From Azospirillum thiophilum (GTDB lineage Bacteria > Pseudomonadota > Alphaproteobacteria > Azospirillales > Azospirillaceae), in contig NZ_CP012404.1 in assembly GCF_001305595.1 (NCBI RefSeq), forward strand, positions 620,001 through 684,000: a stretch of DNA of 64,000 nucleotides, given 5' to 3'. The notes below the pieces were generated by a model, which was given only the letters and a program-made list of their open reading frames with translations, made no database searches and was not told the DNA's origin. This document shows, in pieces, positions 7,950 through 16,602 of the stretch (positions are counted from its first letter, which is position 1; each line of letters begins with the position of its first letter). A program made the translations under genes and the position numbers.

Positions 7950-9931
7950 GCCGCGCCCAGCAGGCTGTCGGCCATCGCCGCGATCTCCTCGATGGCGGAG
8001 GCCAGCTCCTCGGCGCCCTTGGCCTGCTCGCGCGCGGCCTTGGCCGCTTCGGTGCCGGCCAGATTGGCGGCGGCGGCGGCGGTCGCCACCTGTTCGACGC
8101 CGACGCGGGTCTCGCGCAGCGCGCCGGTGGTCTCCTCGGCGGCGTCCAGGATCTCCCGGCTGCCGGCGGTGACCACCCGCAGCTCCTGCGCCCCGGCGGT
8201 CAGGGTGACGCCGAAGGCGCGGTGCCGCGCCGCTTCCGCCACCGCGGTCGCCGACACCTCGTCGATGTCGCGGCGCACCCGCTGCATCTGGTCCTGGATG
8301 TCGCGGACGATGTCCTTCACCCGCTCGGCGCTCTCGGCGCTGTCGCCGGCCAGCTTGCGGATGTCGCCGCTGACCACGGTGAAGCCGCGGCCATAGTCGC
8401 CGGCCCGCGCCGCCTCGATCGAGCCGCTGACCGCCAGCATGCCGGTCTGGATGGCGACGGTGGCGATGGCGTCCACCACCTTGTCGATGCGCCGGCCGAT
8501 CCGCTCCAGCGTGTCGAGCCGGTCGGCGGCGCGGCGGGAGGAGTCCACCGCCTCCATCATCCCGTCGGCCAGCCGGCCGATGGTGTCGCGGGTCTCGACC
8601 AGCAGCCCGTCCATGCCGCCGCAGCGCTCGACCGACTCCCGTGCCCGCGCGGCAGCCAGCGTCGAGGCGGCGTCGATCTCGGCGATGGCGGAGGCCAGCT
8701 GGTGGGTGGCCGCGCTCTGCGCCTGGGCGCCGCCGGAGATCTGGCCGATCGCCGTCATGATCTGGGCGGCGGCGCGGTTGATCTCCTCGATGGCGGCCGA
8801 CAGCTCCTCCGCGGCCGATGCCAGCTCGTCGGCGGTGGCGGCGAGGTCGGCTGTGCCCTCCAGATCCTCGGCCAGTTCCGACAGCTGGCCGGCGGCGCGC
8901 CGGCTCTGGCCGAGCGCCACCGCCTGCTCGCCGGCGGTCCGCAGCGCCTCTTCCGCGGCGGCCGACTGCTCCTCGGCGCTGGCGGCGATGGTCTCGGCCC
9001 CGCGCAGCGCCTCGCGCGCCGCCTGGTCGGCCTCGACCGCGGCGCGGATCGTCTCCTGCGAGCCCTGGACCAGCGCCGTCATGTCCGACCGCATGCCTTC
9101 CAGCTTGCGGGCGATGGTGCGCCCGCGCTCCACCTCCACCTTGGCGGCATCGGCGGAGTCGACGATGCCGGCGGCGATGTCGGCGACCGCCGCCTGGATC
9201 TCGCCGACCATCGACTGGATGTCGTTGGCGCTGCGTTCCGACCGTTCGGCCAGCGCCTGCACCTCGTCGGCGACGACGGCGAAGCCCTTTCCGGCATCCC
9301 CGGCCCGCGCCGCCTCGATGGCGGCGTTCAGGGCCAGCAGGTTCGTCTGGTCGGCGATGGCCGCGACGCTCTGCACGATGGCGCCGATCTCCGACGCGCG
9401 GGATTCCAGGTCGCGCACCAGCCGGACCGACGCCTCCTGCCGTTCGGCCGTGCGGACGATCCCCTCGACGGAGGCGAGGATCTGGCCGCTGACGTCCTTC
9501 AGCGTGCCCTGCAGCGCCTCGACCCGCAGCACGGCCTGCTCGGCGGTGCTGCGCGAGCGGGTCAGCAGTTCGGACGCGCGGCCGATCATGCGCTGCGACT
9601 GCTGGGTGGCGCCGGCCGATTCCTCGGCCCCGGCGGCGATCTGCTCCATCGCCCGGCGCAGCTCCTCGGCAGCCGCGGCGGCCTGGGCGACGCCGCTCGC
9701 CAGCTCGGTGGAGGCTGCGGCGAGGCCGCTGGCGGCCTGCCGCCGGCGCGAATCGGCGCGTGCCCGGCGGCGCTGCGGGCTGACGGCCCCGCCGCCATCC
9801 GGTGCCGGGGAGGCGGCCGGGGGATGGCCGGGCGCGTCCGCGGGTTGGCCCGGACCGGCTTCGGCACCGCCGCCGGCCTTGGTCCGGGCGGTGTGCGCCG
9901 TGTCGATCTTCGTCTTCTTGATGAGTGCCAT
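7946..9931 (-). CDS. Cytoplasmic methyl-accepting chemotaxis protein with two signalling modules
   Basis: A 661-aa chemoreceptor without any hydrophobic segment, so predicted to be soluble. The first 65 residues are a basic, Pro/Gly-rich tail; almost all the rest is heptad-repeat coiled coil. Two MCP hairpin-tip motifs are present: a canonical one (QTNLLALNAAIEAARAGD, about residue 205) and a diverged one (QTGMLAVSGSIEAARAGD, about residue 500). There is no ligand-binding domain, so input must come through a partner or the N-terminal tail. It is the only receptor in the operon and the presumed substrate of its CheR and CheB. Confidence 0.9.
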   Translation of the reverse strand: MALIKKTKIDTAHTARTKAGGGAEAGPGQPADAPGHPPAASPAPDGGGAVSPQRRRARADSRRRQAASGLAAASTELASGVAQAAAAAEELRRAMEQIAAGAEESAGATQQSQRMIGRASELLTRSRSTAEQAVLRVEALQGTLKDVSGQILASVEGIVRTAERQEASVRLVRDLESRASEIGAIVQSVAAIADQTNLLALNAAIEAARAGDAGKGFAVVADEVQALAERSERSANDIQSMVGEIQAAVADIAAGIVDSADAAKVEVERGRTIARKLEGMRSDMTALVQGSQETIRAAVEADQAAREALRGAETIAASAEEQSAAAEEALRTAGEQAVALGQSRRAAGQLSELAEDLEGTADLAATADELASAAEELSAAIEEINRAAAQIMTAIGQISGGAQAQSAATHQLASAIAEIDAASTLAAARARESVERCGGMDGLLVETRDTIGRLADGMMEAVDSSRRAADRLDTLERIGRRIDKVVDAIATVAIQTGMLAVSGSIEAARAGDYGRGFTVVSGDIRKLAGDSAESAERVKDIVRDIQDQMQRVRRDIDEVSATAVAEAARHRAFGVTLTAGAQELRVVTAGSREILDAAEETTGALRETRVGVEQVATAAAAANLAGTEAAKAAREQAKGAEELASAIEEIAAMADSLLGAA

Positions 9932-9997
9932 GATGCTTCCCGTCTTCTCTGCCGGTTTTCCGGCCTGTATCCCTCGCGCCGGTCCCGCCTGCCGGTT

Positions 9998-10660
9998 CTA
10001 CGCGACGACCCGTCCGATGTAGCGGCCGAGCGTGGCCTGCAACGCCCCCGCCGACCCGGAGTCGAGCAGCAGGACGACGCGTCCGCCCACAACGACCCCG
10101 TCGCCGCCCGGCAGGGCGGTGCGCAGGTCGATGTGGAAGAGCACCGCGGCTCCACCATCTGTGCCGGCCGCGATCACCGCCCGCGCCGGGGCGCAGGCCT
10201 GCAGGATGTCGGCGGCGGCGCCGCGGAACAGCGCGGGCAGGCCGGTGTCGACCGGCTCGCCCAGCAGGTTGGCGACCAGCGCCAGCGCGCTGTTCAGCAC
10301 GACGTTGCCCAACTCCGCCAGCACCTCGTCCTCCAGCGCCGGAACCTCGTCCGCCGGGACGTCGGCGGGCAGCGCCGCCCGCGCCAGGGCCAGGCTGCCC
10401 TGCTGGGGGAAGACCAGCAGGGCGCAGCCGGCGAACAGGCCGCCAAGCTGTTCCGACACGCCGACCAGCGGCGGCGGCAGCGCCCGGTCCAGCAGCCCGG
10501 CCACGTCGGCCGGTGGCACCATCTCGACCGACGGAACCGACAGAGTCACCAGCCCGCCCAGCATGCGGCCGAGCGCGGTGGAGGCCTTGCCGATGCCGAT
10601 GTTGCCCAGCTCGGCCAGCGCATCGCGCTCCAGCTCGCTCAGCATGGGGGGTGCGGTCAC
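9998..10660 (-). CDS. cheC: CheC-family CheY-P phosphatase
   Basis: A 220-aa protein with the two-fold CheC/CheX/FliY phosphatase signature. An ExxN pair occurs in LAELGNIGIGKAST (E17, N20) and again in VLAELGNVVLNSAL (about residue 115). In CheC these residues hydrolyse the acyl phosphate of CheY-P, so the protein would reset the signal from one or both receivers here. The GTG start overlaps the stop of the upstream receiver gene (GTGA). A 66-base gap separates it from the MCP gene. CheC is uncommon in proteobacterial flagellar systems that use CheZ or a phosphate sink. Confidence 0.85.
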   Translation of the reverse strand: MTAPPMLSELERDALAELGNIGIGKASTALGRMLGGLVTLSVPSVEMVPPADVAGLLDRALPPPLVGVSEQLGGLFAGCALLVFPQQGSLALARAALPADVPADEVPALEDEVLAELGNVVLNSALALVANLLGEPVDTGLPALFRGAAADILQACAPARAVIAAGTDGGAAVLFHIDLRTALPGGDGVVVGGRVVLLLDSGSAGALQATLGRYIGRVVA

Positions 10661-11058
10661 TCCTGCTGTGCCTGATCCTGGGGAGTTTGGCGGCGCGGCA
10701 GCGCGGTCGAGTTCAGGAAACGGACCACCTGTTCCTCCTCCAGCGGCTTCGGCATGAAGGCGGCGCCGACGGCGCGGATGCCCGACACCACCGCGTCTTG
10801 CGCGTTGGCGGTGATGACCGCGATGTGGACCTGGGGGTGGCTCCGGCGCAGCTTGGCCGCGGTGTCGACCCCGTTGTCGCCGGGCATATTGTAATCGATG
10901 ATCGCAACGTCCACCGGCGTGTCCTGCAGCGTCCGGAAGAGTTCGTCGCCGTTCGCCGCCTCCACCACCGACCAGTCCGGCTTGTTGCGCGAGACCATGG
11001 CCCGCACATGCATGCGGGAAAGCTTGCTGTCATCCACAACGATTACAGTCTTGCTCAA
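10657..11058 (-). CDS. CheY-like response regulator, first gene of chemosensory operon
   Basis: Single receiver domain, 133 aa. Acidic pair VVDDSKLSR at residues 8-15, phospho-acceptor D55 in AIIDYNMPGDNG, Thr in VITANAQ and Lys in FMPKPLEEE are all in place. The likely start is a TTG (TTGAGCAAGACT) with AAGG eight bases upstream; a TTG start can hold expression low. It opens the ten-gene operon, and the 238 bases upstream, shared with the divergent TPR gene, should hold its promoter. Probable partner of the CheC-type phosphatase encoded next. Confidence 0.9.
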   Translation of the reverse strand: MSKTVIVVDDSKLSRMHVRAMVSRNKPDWSVVEAANGDELFRTLQDTPVDVAIIDYNMPGDNGVDTAAKLRRSHPQVHIAVITANAQDAVVSGIRAVGAAFMPKPLEEEQVVRFLNSTALPRRQTPQDQAQQE

Positions 11059-11296
11059 GATATAAGCCTTTTGGGTAGAGTTCGACGCAGGGCGCCGAAA
11101 TTTTTACAAGTATACAGGATGCCCGGCAAGGCGCCAGCCTCCTCGATAATCGGCCGGGCTTGATCGCCGGGCTGGCGTTGCATTTTCACGTCGGCATTTG
11201 CAGGCGAAGCTGCCGGGCCGATCATGCTATCGATGCGGGACCGGCGGCCCCTGCCGCATCCGTTTCCAATCATCCTCCGATCCGGCCTCCCGTTCC

Positions 11297-14200
11297 ATGC
11301 CGCCACCCGCCGCGCCGCCCGCCGTGAAAGCCCGTCTGGCCGCCCTCCTGGGCAAGGCGCTGGCCTGTCACCGCGCCGGCGACCTGGATGGGGCGGAGCG
11401 CGGCTACCGCGCCATGCTGAAGGTCGACGGCGGCCACGCCGACGCGCTGCACCTGCTGGGCGTGCTGCACCACCAGCGCGGCCAGGACGCCGAGGCGGTA
11501 CGGCTGATCGGCCGCGCCGTCGCCCGGCGCGCCGGCGTGGCGGAGCAGCACGCCAATCTCGGCCTCGCCCTCCACGCGCTGGGCCGGCTGGACGAGGCGG
11601 AGGCGGAGTATCGCCGGGCGCTCGCCCTGCGCGACGCCTATCCGGAGGCGCACAACAGCCTGGGCAGCGCCCTGCAGGAGCGGGACCGGCTGGCGGAAGC
11701 CGCCGCCCACTACCGCCGGGCGCTGGAACTGCGCGGCGACTATGCCGAGGCCTGGGCCAATCTCGGCACGCTGCTGCGGGCGCAGGACGATTACCAGGAG
11801 GCCGAGGCGGCGCTGCGTCAGGCGCTCCGGCTCGATCCCGGCCATGCAACGGCGCTGACCAATCTCGGCGTCGTCCTGAAGGAGACCGGCCGCGCCGCGG
11901 AGGCGGAAGCCGCCCATCTGGAGGCGCTGCGCCTCGCTCCCGAAGACGCCGAGACGATGGTGAACCTCGCCCTGCTGCGCGAGGCGCAGGGCCGCGGAGG
12001 CGAGGCGGAGGCACTCTACCGGACGGCGCTCGGCCATGCTCCCGGCTTCGCGCTGGCGCGCTGGAACCTCGCGCTCAGGCTGCTCGGCCAGGGCCGGCTG
12101 GCGGAAGGGCAGGAGGAGTATGAGGCACGCTTCGCCTCGCGCCGCGTCTCGGCCGGGCGCAGCTTCGCCCTGCCGGCCTGGGATGGCTGGGCCGGCGAAA
12201 GGGTCGGAAAGGCGTCCGGCCGCCGCCTGCTGGTCTGGCGCGAACAGGGGCTGGGCGACGAGCTGATGTTCGGCACCGCCCTGCCCGACCTCGCCGCCCG
12301 GCTCGGCCCGGACGCGCTGGTGGTGGAAGTCGATGCCCGGCTGGCCGGGCTGGTCGGCCGCGCCCTGCCCGGTGTGACTGTGCGGGCGCAGACGGCCGAT
12401 CCCACCGATGCGGGCGCGCATCTGCCGATGGGCTCGTTGCCCCGGCTGCTGCGCCGCAGCCTCGCCGATTTTCCCGTCCGCCGGTCCTGGCTGGCGCCCG
12501 ACCCGCAGCGGGCCGCCGGCTGGCGGGACCGGCTGGCGGCGCTCGGGCCGGGGCTGCGGGTCGGCATCTGCTGGGGCAGCCAGAACATGGCGGGGGAGCG
12601 CAAGGCCTCCTACACCACGCTGGCCGATTGGGCGCCGCTGCTGGCCCTGCCCGGCCTGCTCCCGGTCACCCTGCAATATGACGGGCGCGAGGCGGAGATC
12701 GCCGCGGTCGAATCCCGCCTCGGCCTGCGCATCCACCGCTGGGCCGGCACCGACCTCAAGAACGACCTGGAGGGGGTGGCTGCGCTGATATCCGGTCTCG
12801 ACCTCGTGGTGACGGTGGCGAGTTCGGTCGGTGAGATGGCCGGCGCCCTGGGGGTTCCGGTCTGGCGCTTCGGCCCGGCCGGCGACTGGACGGCGCTCGG
12901 CACCGCGGTACGGCCGTGGTTCCCGTCGATGCGGCTGTGGAGCGCCCGCCCCGGCGAGGCGCTGGCCGATATGCTGGTGCGGATGGCGGCGGAGATCGGC
13001 CGGCTGGCGCCTTCCCCTGCTCCGCCGTCCGCCCCCTCCATCGCCGATCTGCTGGCCGAGGCGCAGGCCCTGCACCAGTCCGGCCGCTGGCCGGAGGCGG
13101 AGACGGCCTACCAGCGCATCCTCGACCGGGGGGGCGAGGTGGCGGCGGCGCTTGAGGGGTATGGAACGCTCGGCCATCAGGCCGGCCGGCCCGACATCGC
13201 CGTCACCCTGCTGACCCGCGCCCTGGCGGCGGAACCGACCGCCGGCCGCCACAAACTCCGCGCCCTGGCCCATCAGGCGATGGGCGCCACCACGGAAGCC
13301 GAAGCCGACTGGCTGGCCGCCGCGACGCTCGACCCGGCCGATGTCGAGGCGCTCGGCAATCTCGGCGCCCTGCGCCTGACCCGCGGCGCCGCGGCCAAAG
13401 CGGCGGATGCGACCGGGGCGGCGTTGCGCCACGCCCCCTTCCATGCCGGGCTGTGGACCAACGCCGGTCTGGCCCGGCAGGCGATGGGTGGCGACGGGGC
13501 GACGGCCTTCCGGCGGGCGCTGGCGCTCGACCCGGCGTTGGCCGAGGCCTGGACCGCCCTGTCCGCCGAGGCCTTGCGCGATCCGGATCATGCCGCCGCG
13601 GCGGACCGCGCGGCCGGGCGGGCGCTGGCCCTGCGCCCCGGCGACCCGGCGGCGGCGGGCAATCGCGGGCTGGCCGCCCTGGCGCTCGACCGGCCGGCGG
13701 AGGCGGTGGCGCATCTGCGCCTCGCCCTGCGCGGACAGCCGGGCGATCCGCACATGCTGGGCAACCTCGCCCTGGCGCTGGAGCGGGCCGGCGACGGCAA
13801 CGCCGCCGGGCTGGTCCGGTGGCGGGCGATCCTGCTCGCACCCGGCAATGGGGACGGCTGGGCCGGGCTGGCCGACCTGCGGCAGCGGCAGGGCCGCATC
13901 GATGCGGCGCTGAAGGGCTGGGGCCGCGCGCTGGCGCTGGAGCCGCGGCGGGCGGACTGGCGCTACAATCTGGGCAACGCGCTGCACGCCGCCGGCCGTT
14001 TGGCCGAGGCGGACACAGCATACCGGCAGGCGGTGGAGGACGACCCGACCCTGGCGCTCGCCTCCTTCAACCGCGGCTATGCGGCGCTGGCGCGCGGCGA
14101 CCTCGCCACCGGCTGGGCCGGGCTGGAGGCACGCTTCGCCGCCGGGCAGGCGTTGCCGGACCGCCGCTTCCGCATCCCGGCCTGGGACGGCGGCGACCCG

Positions 14201-15145
14201 AAGGGCATGAGCCTGCTGGTCTGGCGCGAGCAGGGCATCGGCGACGAGCTGATGTACAGCGCCTGCTACCCCGAGCTGATCGCCCGTGCCGCGCGGGTCG
14301 TCATCGAATGCGAGCCGCGGCTGGTGGCGCTGTTCGCGCGCTCCTTCCCGCAGGCGCTGGTGCGCGCGGCGACGGAGGATCCGGACGATGCCGACCGCCA
14401 TGTCGCGGCAGGGTCGCTGCCGCTGCGGCTGGGCTGGGGCTGGGGCGGCTTCCCGGCACGCGGCGGCTGGCTGCGGGCGGACGATGCGGCGGTGGAGCGC
14501 TGGCGGGAGTGGTTGGGTGGTTTGGAAGGTAACGTTTGCCCCCACCCTGACCCTCCCCCGCTGGGCGGGGGAGGGGATCGGACTTTTGTCGGTGTGCGGC
14601 GGCAGTCCCTCCCCCGCCCAGCGGGGGAGGTTAGGAGGGGGTCTGACTCCCCCCTCACCGTTGGCCTGTGCTGGCGCAGCGGCCTGCGCGGCGCGCTCCG
14701 CGATGCGAACTACGCCGCGCTGACCGGGTGGGCGCCGATCCTCACCCTGCCCGGCCTGCGGCTGGTCGCCCTGCAATATGACGAGTGCGAAGCCGAACTC
14801 ATCGAAGCGGAAGAGACGTTCGGCATCGCCATCCACCGCCCGCCGCTCGATCTGAGAAACGATCTGGACGGGGCGGCGGCGCTGACGGCGGCGCTTGATC
14901 TGGTGGTGTCCGCCGGAACCTCGGTGGCCGAGATGGCCGGCGCGCTCGGCGTGCCGGTCTGGCGGATCGGGCCGGCGGCGGACTGGACCGCGCTGGGCAC
15001 CGGCTGCCGGCCCTGGTATCCGTCGATGCGGCTGTTCAGCCCGAAAGCCGGGGAAACGCTCGGCGACGCGCTGTGCGCCGCCGGGCGTGCCCTCATGGCC
15101 CTCGGAATGCCGGCCCTCAGAACGCGGGAACGACCGCGTTCTTGA
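11297..15145 (+). CDS. Giant duplicated TPR / GT-B glycosyltransferase-like protein
   Basis: About 1282 aa from the ATG used here. It consists of two copies of the same module: TPR repeats (about 34 aa each, pattern A..LG..L...G...EAE..YR.AL) followed by a glycosyltransferase-like domain beginning LLVWREQGLGDELMF in copy 1 and LLVWREQGIGDELMY in copy 2. Both end with a GALGVPVWR-type motif. Such TPR-GT proteins resemble O-GlcNAc-transferase or heptosyltransferase-like enzymes of alphaproteobacteria, and several act on flagellin or surface glycans; the acceptor is unknown here. Copy 2 carries a 41-residue in-frame insertion made by a palindromic repeat (14531-14653). The 3' end overlaps the convergent metQ gene by 29 bases. 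The start is not strongly marked. Confidence 0.8.
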   Translation: MPPPAAPPAVKARLAALLGKALACHRAGDLDGAERGYRAMLKVDGGHADALHLLGVLHHQRGQDAEAVRLIGRAVARRAGVAEQHANLGLALHALGRLDEAEAEYRRALALRDAYPEAHNSLGSALQERDRLAEAAAHYRRALELRGDYAEAWANLGTLLRAQDDYQEAEAALRQALRLDPGHATALTNLGVVLKETGRAAEAEAAHLEALRLAPEDAETMVNLALLREAQGRGGEAEALYRTALGHAPGFALARWNLALRLLGQGRLAEGQEEYEARFASRRVSAGRSFALPAWDGWAGERVGKASGRRLLVWREQGLGDELMFGTALPDLAARLGPDALVVEVDARLAGLVGRALPGVTVRAQTADPTDAGAHLPMGSLPRLLRRSLADFPVRRSWLAPDPQRAAGWRDRLAALGPGLRVGICWGSQNMAGERKASYTTLADWAPLLALPGLLPVTLQYDGREAEIAAVESRLGLRIHRWAGTDLKNDLEGVAALISGLDLVVTVASSVGEMAGALGVPVWRFGPAGDWTALGTAVRPWFPSMRLWSARPGEALADMLVRMAAEIGRLAPSPAPPSAPSIADLLAEAQALHQSGRWPEAETAYQRILDRGGEVAAALEGYGTLGHQAGRPDIAVTLLTRALAAEPTAGRHKLRALAHQAMGATTEAEADWLAAATLDPADVEALGNLGALRLTRGAAAKAADATGAALRHAPFHAGLWTNAGLARQAMGGDGATAFRRALALDPALAEAWTALSAEALRDPDHAAAADRAAGRALALRPGDPAAAGNRGLAALALDRPAEAVAHLRLALRGQPGDPHMLGNLALALERAGDGNAAGLVRWRAILLAPGNGDGWAGLADLRQRQGRIDAALKGWGRALALEPRRADWRYNLGNALHAAGRLAEADTAYRQAVEDDPTLALASFNRGYAALARGDLATGWAGLEARFAAGQALPDRRFRIPAWDGGDPKGMSLLVWREQGIGDELMYSACYPELIARAARVVIECEPRLVALFARSFPQALVRAATEDPDDADRHVAAGSLPLRLGWGWGGFPARGGWLRADDAAVERWREWLGGLEGNVCPHPDPPPLGGGGDRTFVGVRRQSLPRPAGEVRRGSDSPLTVGLCWRSGLRGALRDANYAALTGWAPILTLPGLRLVALQYDECEAELIEAEETFGIAIHRPPLDLRNDLDGAAALTAALDLVVSAGTSVAEMAGALGVPVWRIGPAADWTALGTGCRPWYPSMRLFSPKAGETLGDALCAAGRALMALGMPALRTRERPRS
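14531..14653. repeat. Palindromic GC-rich dispersed-type repeat inserted in frame
   Basis: A 123-base segment present in module 2 of the TPR protein but absent at the same place in module 1 (LGPGLRVGICW versus LEG...LTVGLCW). It holds two 25-base hairpins, 14551-14575 and 14607-14631, each with 11-base arms of the form CCCTCCCCCGC/GCGGGGGAGGG. The second is the reverse complement of the first at 24 of 25 positions. The flanks (CCCCCACCCTGA and TTAGGAGGGGG) continue the overall inverted symmetry. Its length is a multiple of three and it brings no stop codon. It resembles REP/RPE-like small palindromic elements. Confidence 0.8.
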
Positions 15146-15908
15146 ACTTGGTGAGGATGAAATCCTTCACCTCGGGGCTGTTGTAGGCCTTGACCAGCTT
15201 GGCGACCCAGGGCTTGTCCTTGTCGGCCTTGCGCACGGCGATGACGTTGGCATAGGGGCTGTCCGCCGCTTCGCGCGCGATGGCGTCCTTCACCGGGTCG
15301 ATGCCGGCCTCCAGCGCGAAGTTGGTGTTGATCGCGGCGGCCGTCACGTCGTCGAGCGAGCGCGGCAGTTGGGCGGCGTCCAGTTCGACGATCTCCAGCT
15401 TCTTCGGGTTCTCGACGATGTCGATGGGCGACGCCTTCAGGGTGCCGCCGTCCTTCAGCTTGATCAGCCCCTTGGCCTGGAGCAGCAGCAGCACGCGGCC
15501 GCCGTTGGTCGGGTCGTTGGGAATGGCGAACTTGGCCCCCGCCGGCAGCTCCTCCAGGCTCTTGACCTTCTTGGAATAGATGCCGATCGGATAGACCACG
15601 GTCTTGCCGACGCTGACCAGATCGAAGCCGCGGTCCTTCACCTGGTTGTCCAGATAAGGCTGGTGCTGGAAGCTGTTGGCCTCCAGGTCGCCGCCGGCCA
15701 GCGCCTGGTTCGGGATGACGTAGTCGGTGAACTCCAGGATCTGGATGTCCAGCCCGTCCTTGGCGGCGATCGGCTTCACCGCTTCCAGGATCTGGGCGTG
15801 CGGGCCGGCGGTGACGCCGACCTTGATGGTCTCGGCAGACGCGGCGAAAGCAACAGCCATGGTGGCGGCACCGGCCAGCAATGACGCCAGCGAACGGAAG
15901 CGCAGCAT
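15117..15908 (-). CDS. metQ: MetQ-family methionine-binding protein (copy 1)
   Basis: Periplasmic substrate-binding protein of a methionine ABC importer, 263 aa. It has an N-terminal signal peptide (LASLLAGAATMAVAFAASA), but no cysteine follows, so it is probably soluble rather than a lipoprotein. NLPA-family motifs are VGVTAGPHAQILE, the Q/H-rich segment ANSFQHQPYLDNQ and IPNDPTNGGRVLLLL. I prefer the ATG with GAGGAG nine bases upstream to the GTG three codons earlier. It is last in the operon, behind metI, and is a paralogue of the first gene of the same operon. The D- versus L-methionine preference of the two cannot be told. Confidence 0.9.
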   Translation of the reverse strand: MLRFRSLASLLAGAATMAVAFAASAETIKVGVTAGPHAQILEAVKPIAAKDGLDIQILEFTDYVIPNQALAGGDLEANSFQHQPYLDNQVKDRGFDLVSVGKTVVYPIGIYSKKVKSLEELPAGAKFAIPNDPTNGGRVLLLLQAKGLIKLKDGGTLKASPIDIVENPKKLEIVELDAAQLPRSLDDVTAAAINTNFALEAGIDPVKDAIAREAADSPYANVIAVRKADKDKPWVAKLVKAYNSPEVKDFILTKFKNAVVPAF

Positions 15909-15933
15909 CTCGAACACTCCTCGAATTTTTGGA

Positions 15934-16602
15934 TCAGGATTTCAGATTGCGTTTGTTGACGCGGCGGGCGATCAGGTCGCCCGTCGATTGAACGATCTGC
16001 ACCAGCACGATCAGCACGACGACCACCGCCAGCATCACCTCCGGCAGGAAGCGCTGGTAGCCGTAGCGGATGCCGAGATCGCCCAAGCCCCCGCCGCCGA
16101 CCGCGCCGACCATGGCGGAATAGCCGACCAGGCTGACCGCCGACAGGGTCAGGCCTGCGACGATGCCGGGCAGCGCCTCCGGCAGCAGAACCTTGCGGAT
16201 GATCTGGAACGGCGTGGCGCCCATCGCCTGCGCCGCCTCGACCAAACCGCGGTCGACCTCGCGCACCGCATTCTCCACCACCCGCGCGATGAAGGGCGCG
16301 GCGGCGACGGTCAGCGGCACGATGGCGGCGCTGGTGCCGATGGAGGTGCCGGCGATCAGCCGGGTGAAGGGGATGATCGCCACCACCAGGATGATGAAGG
16401 GGGTCGAGCGGGTCATGTTGACCACCGCCCCCATCGCCTTGTTGAAGGCGAAGTTCTGCAGCAGCTCGCCCCGGCCGGTGACGGCCAGCAGCACGCCGAT
16501 GGGCAGCCCGATCAGCGTCCCGATCGCACCCGACACCGCCACCATGTGCAGCGTGTCGATCAGCCCCTTGATCAGCAGGTCAATGATTTGCGGGGAGAGC
16601 AT
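15934..16602 (-). CDS. metI: MetI methionine ABC transporter permease
   Basis: Inner-membrane permease of 222 aa with five or six membrane segments and the BPD-type EAA loop (LVEAAQAMGATPFQIIRKV) that contacts the ATPase MetN. The ATG at this start has GAGG about ten bases upstream and lies inside the end of metN (23-base overlap); a GTG six codons earlier is an alternative. Together with MetN and the MetQ proteins it forms the MetNIQ importer for methionine. Confidence 0.93.
   Translation of the reverse strand: MLSPQIIDLLIKGLIDTLHMVAVSGAIGTLIGLPIGVLLAVTGRGELLQNFAFNKAMGAVVNMTRSTPFIILVVAIIPFTRLIAGTSIGTSAAIVPLTVAAAPFIARVVENAVREVDRGLVEAAQAMGATPFQIIRKVLLPEALPGIVAGLTLSAVSLVGYSAMVGAVGGGGLGDLGIRYGYQRFLPEVMLAVVVVLIVLVQIVQSTGDLIARRVNKRNLKS

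Noticed and set aside
11270..14836. Open frame of 1188 codons opposite the TPR protein
   Set aside because: It is antisense to clear TPR repeats; its repeats are the complement of TPR codons and it has no independent family signal.
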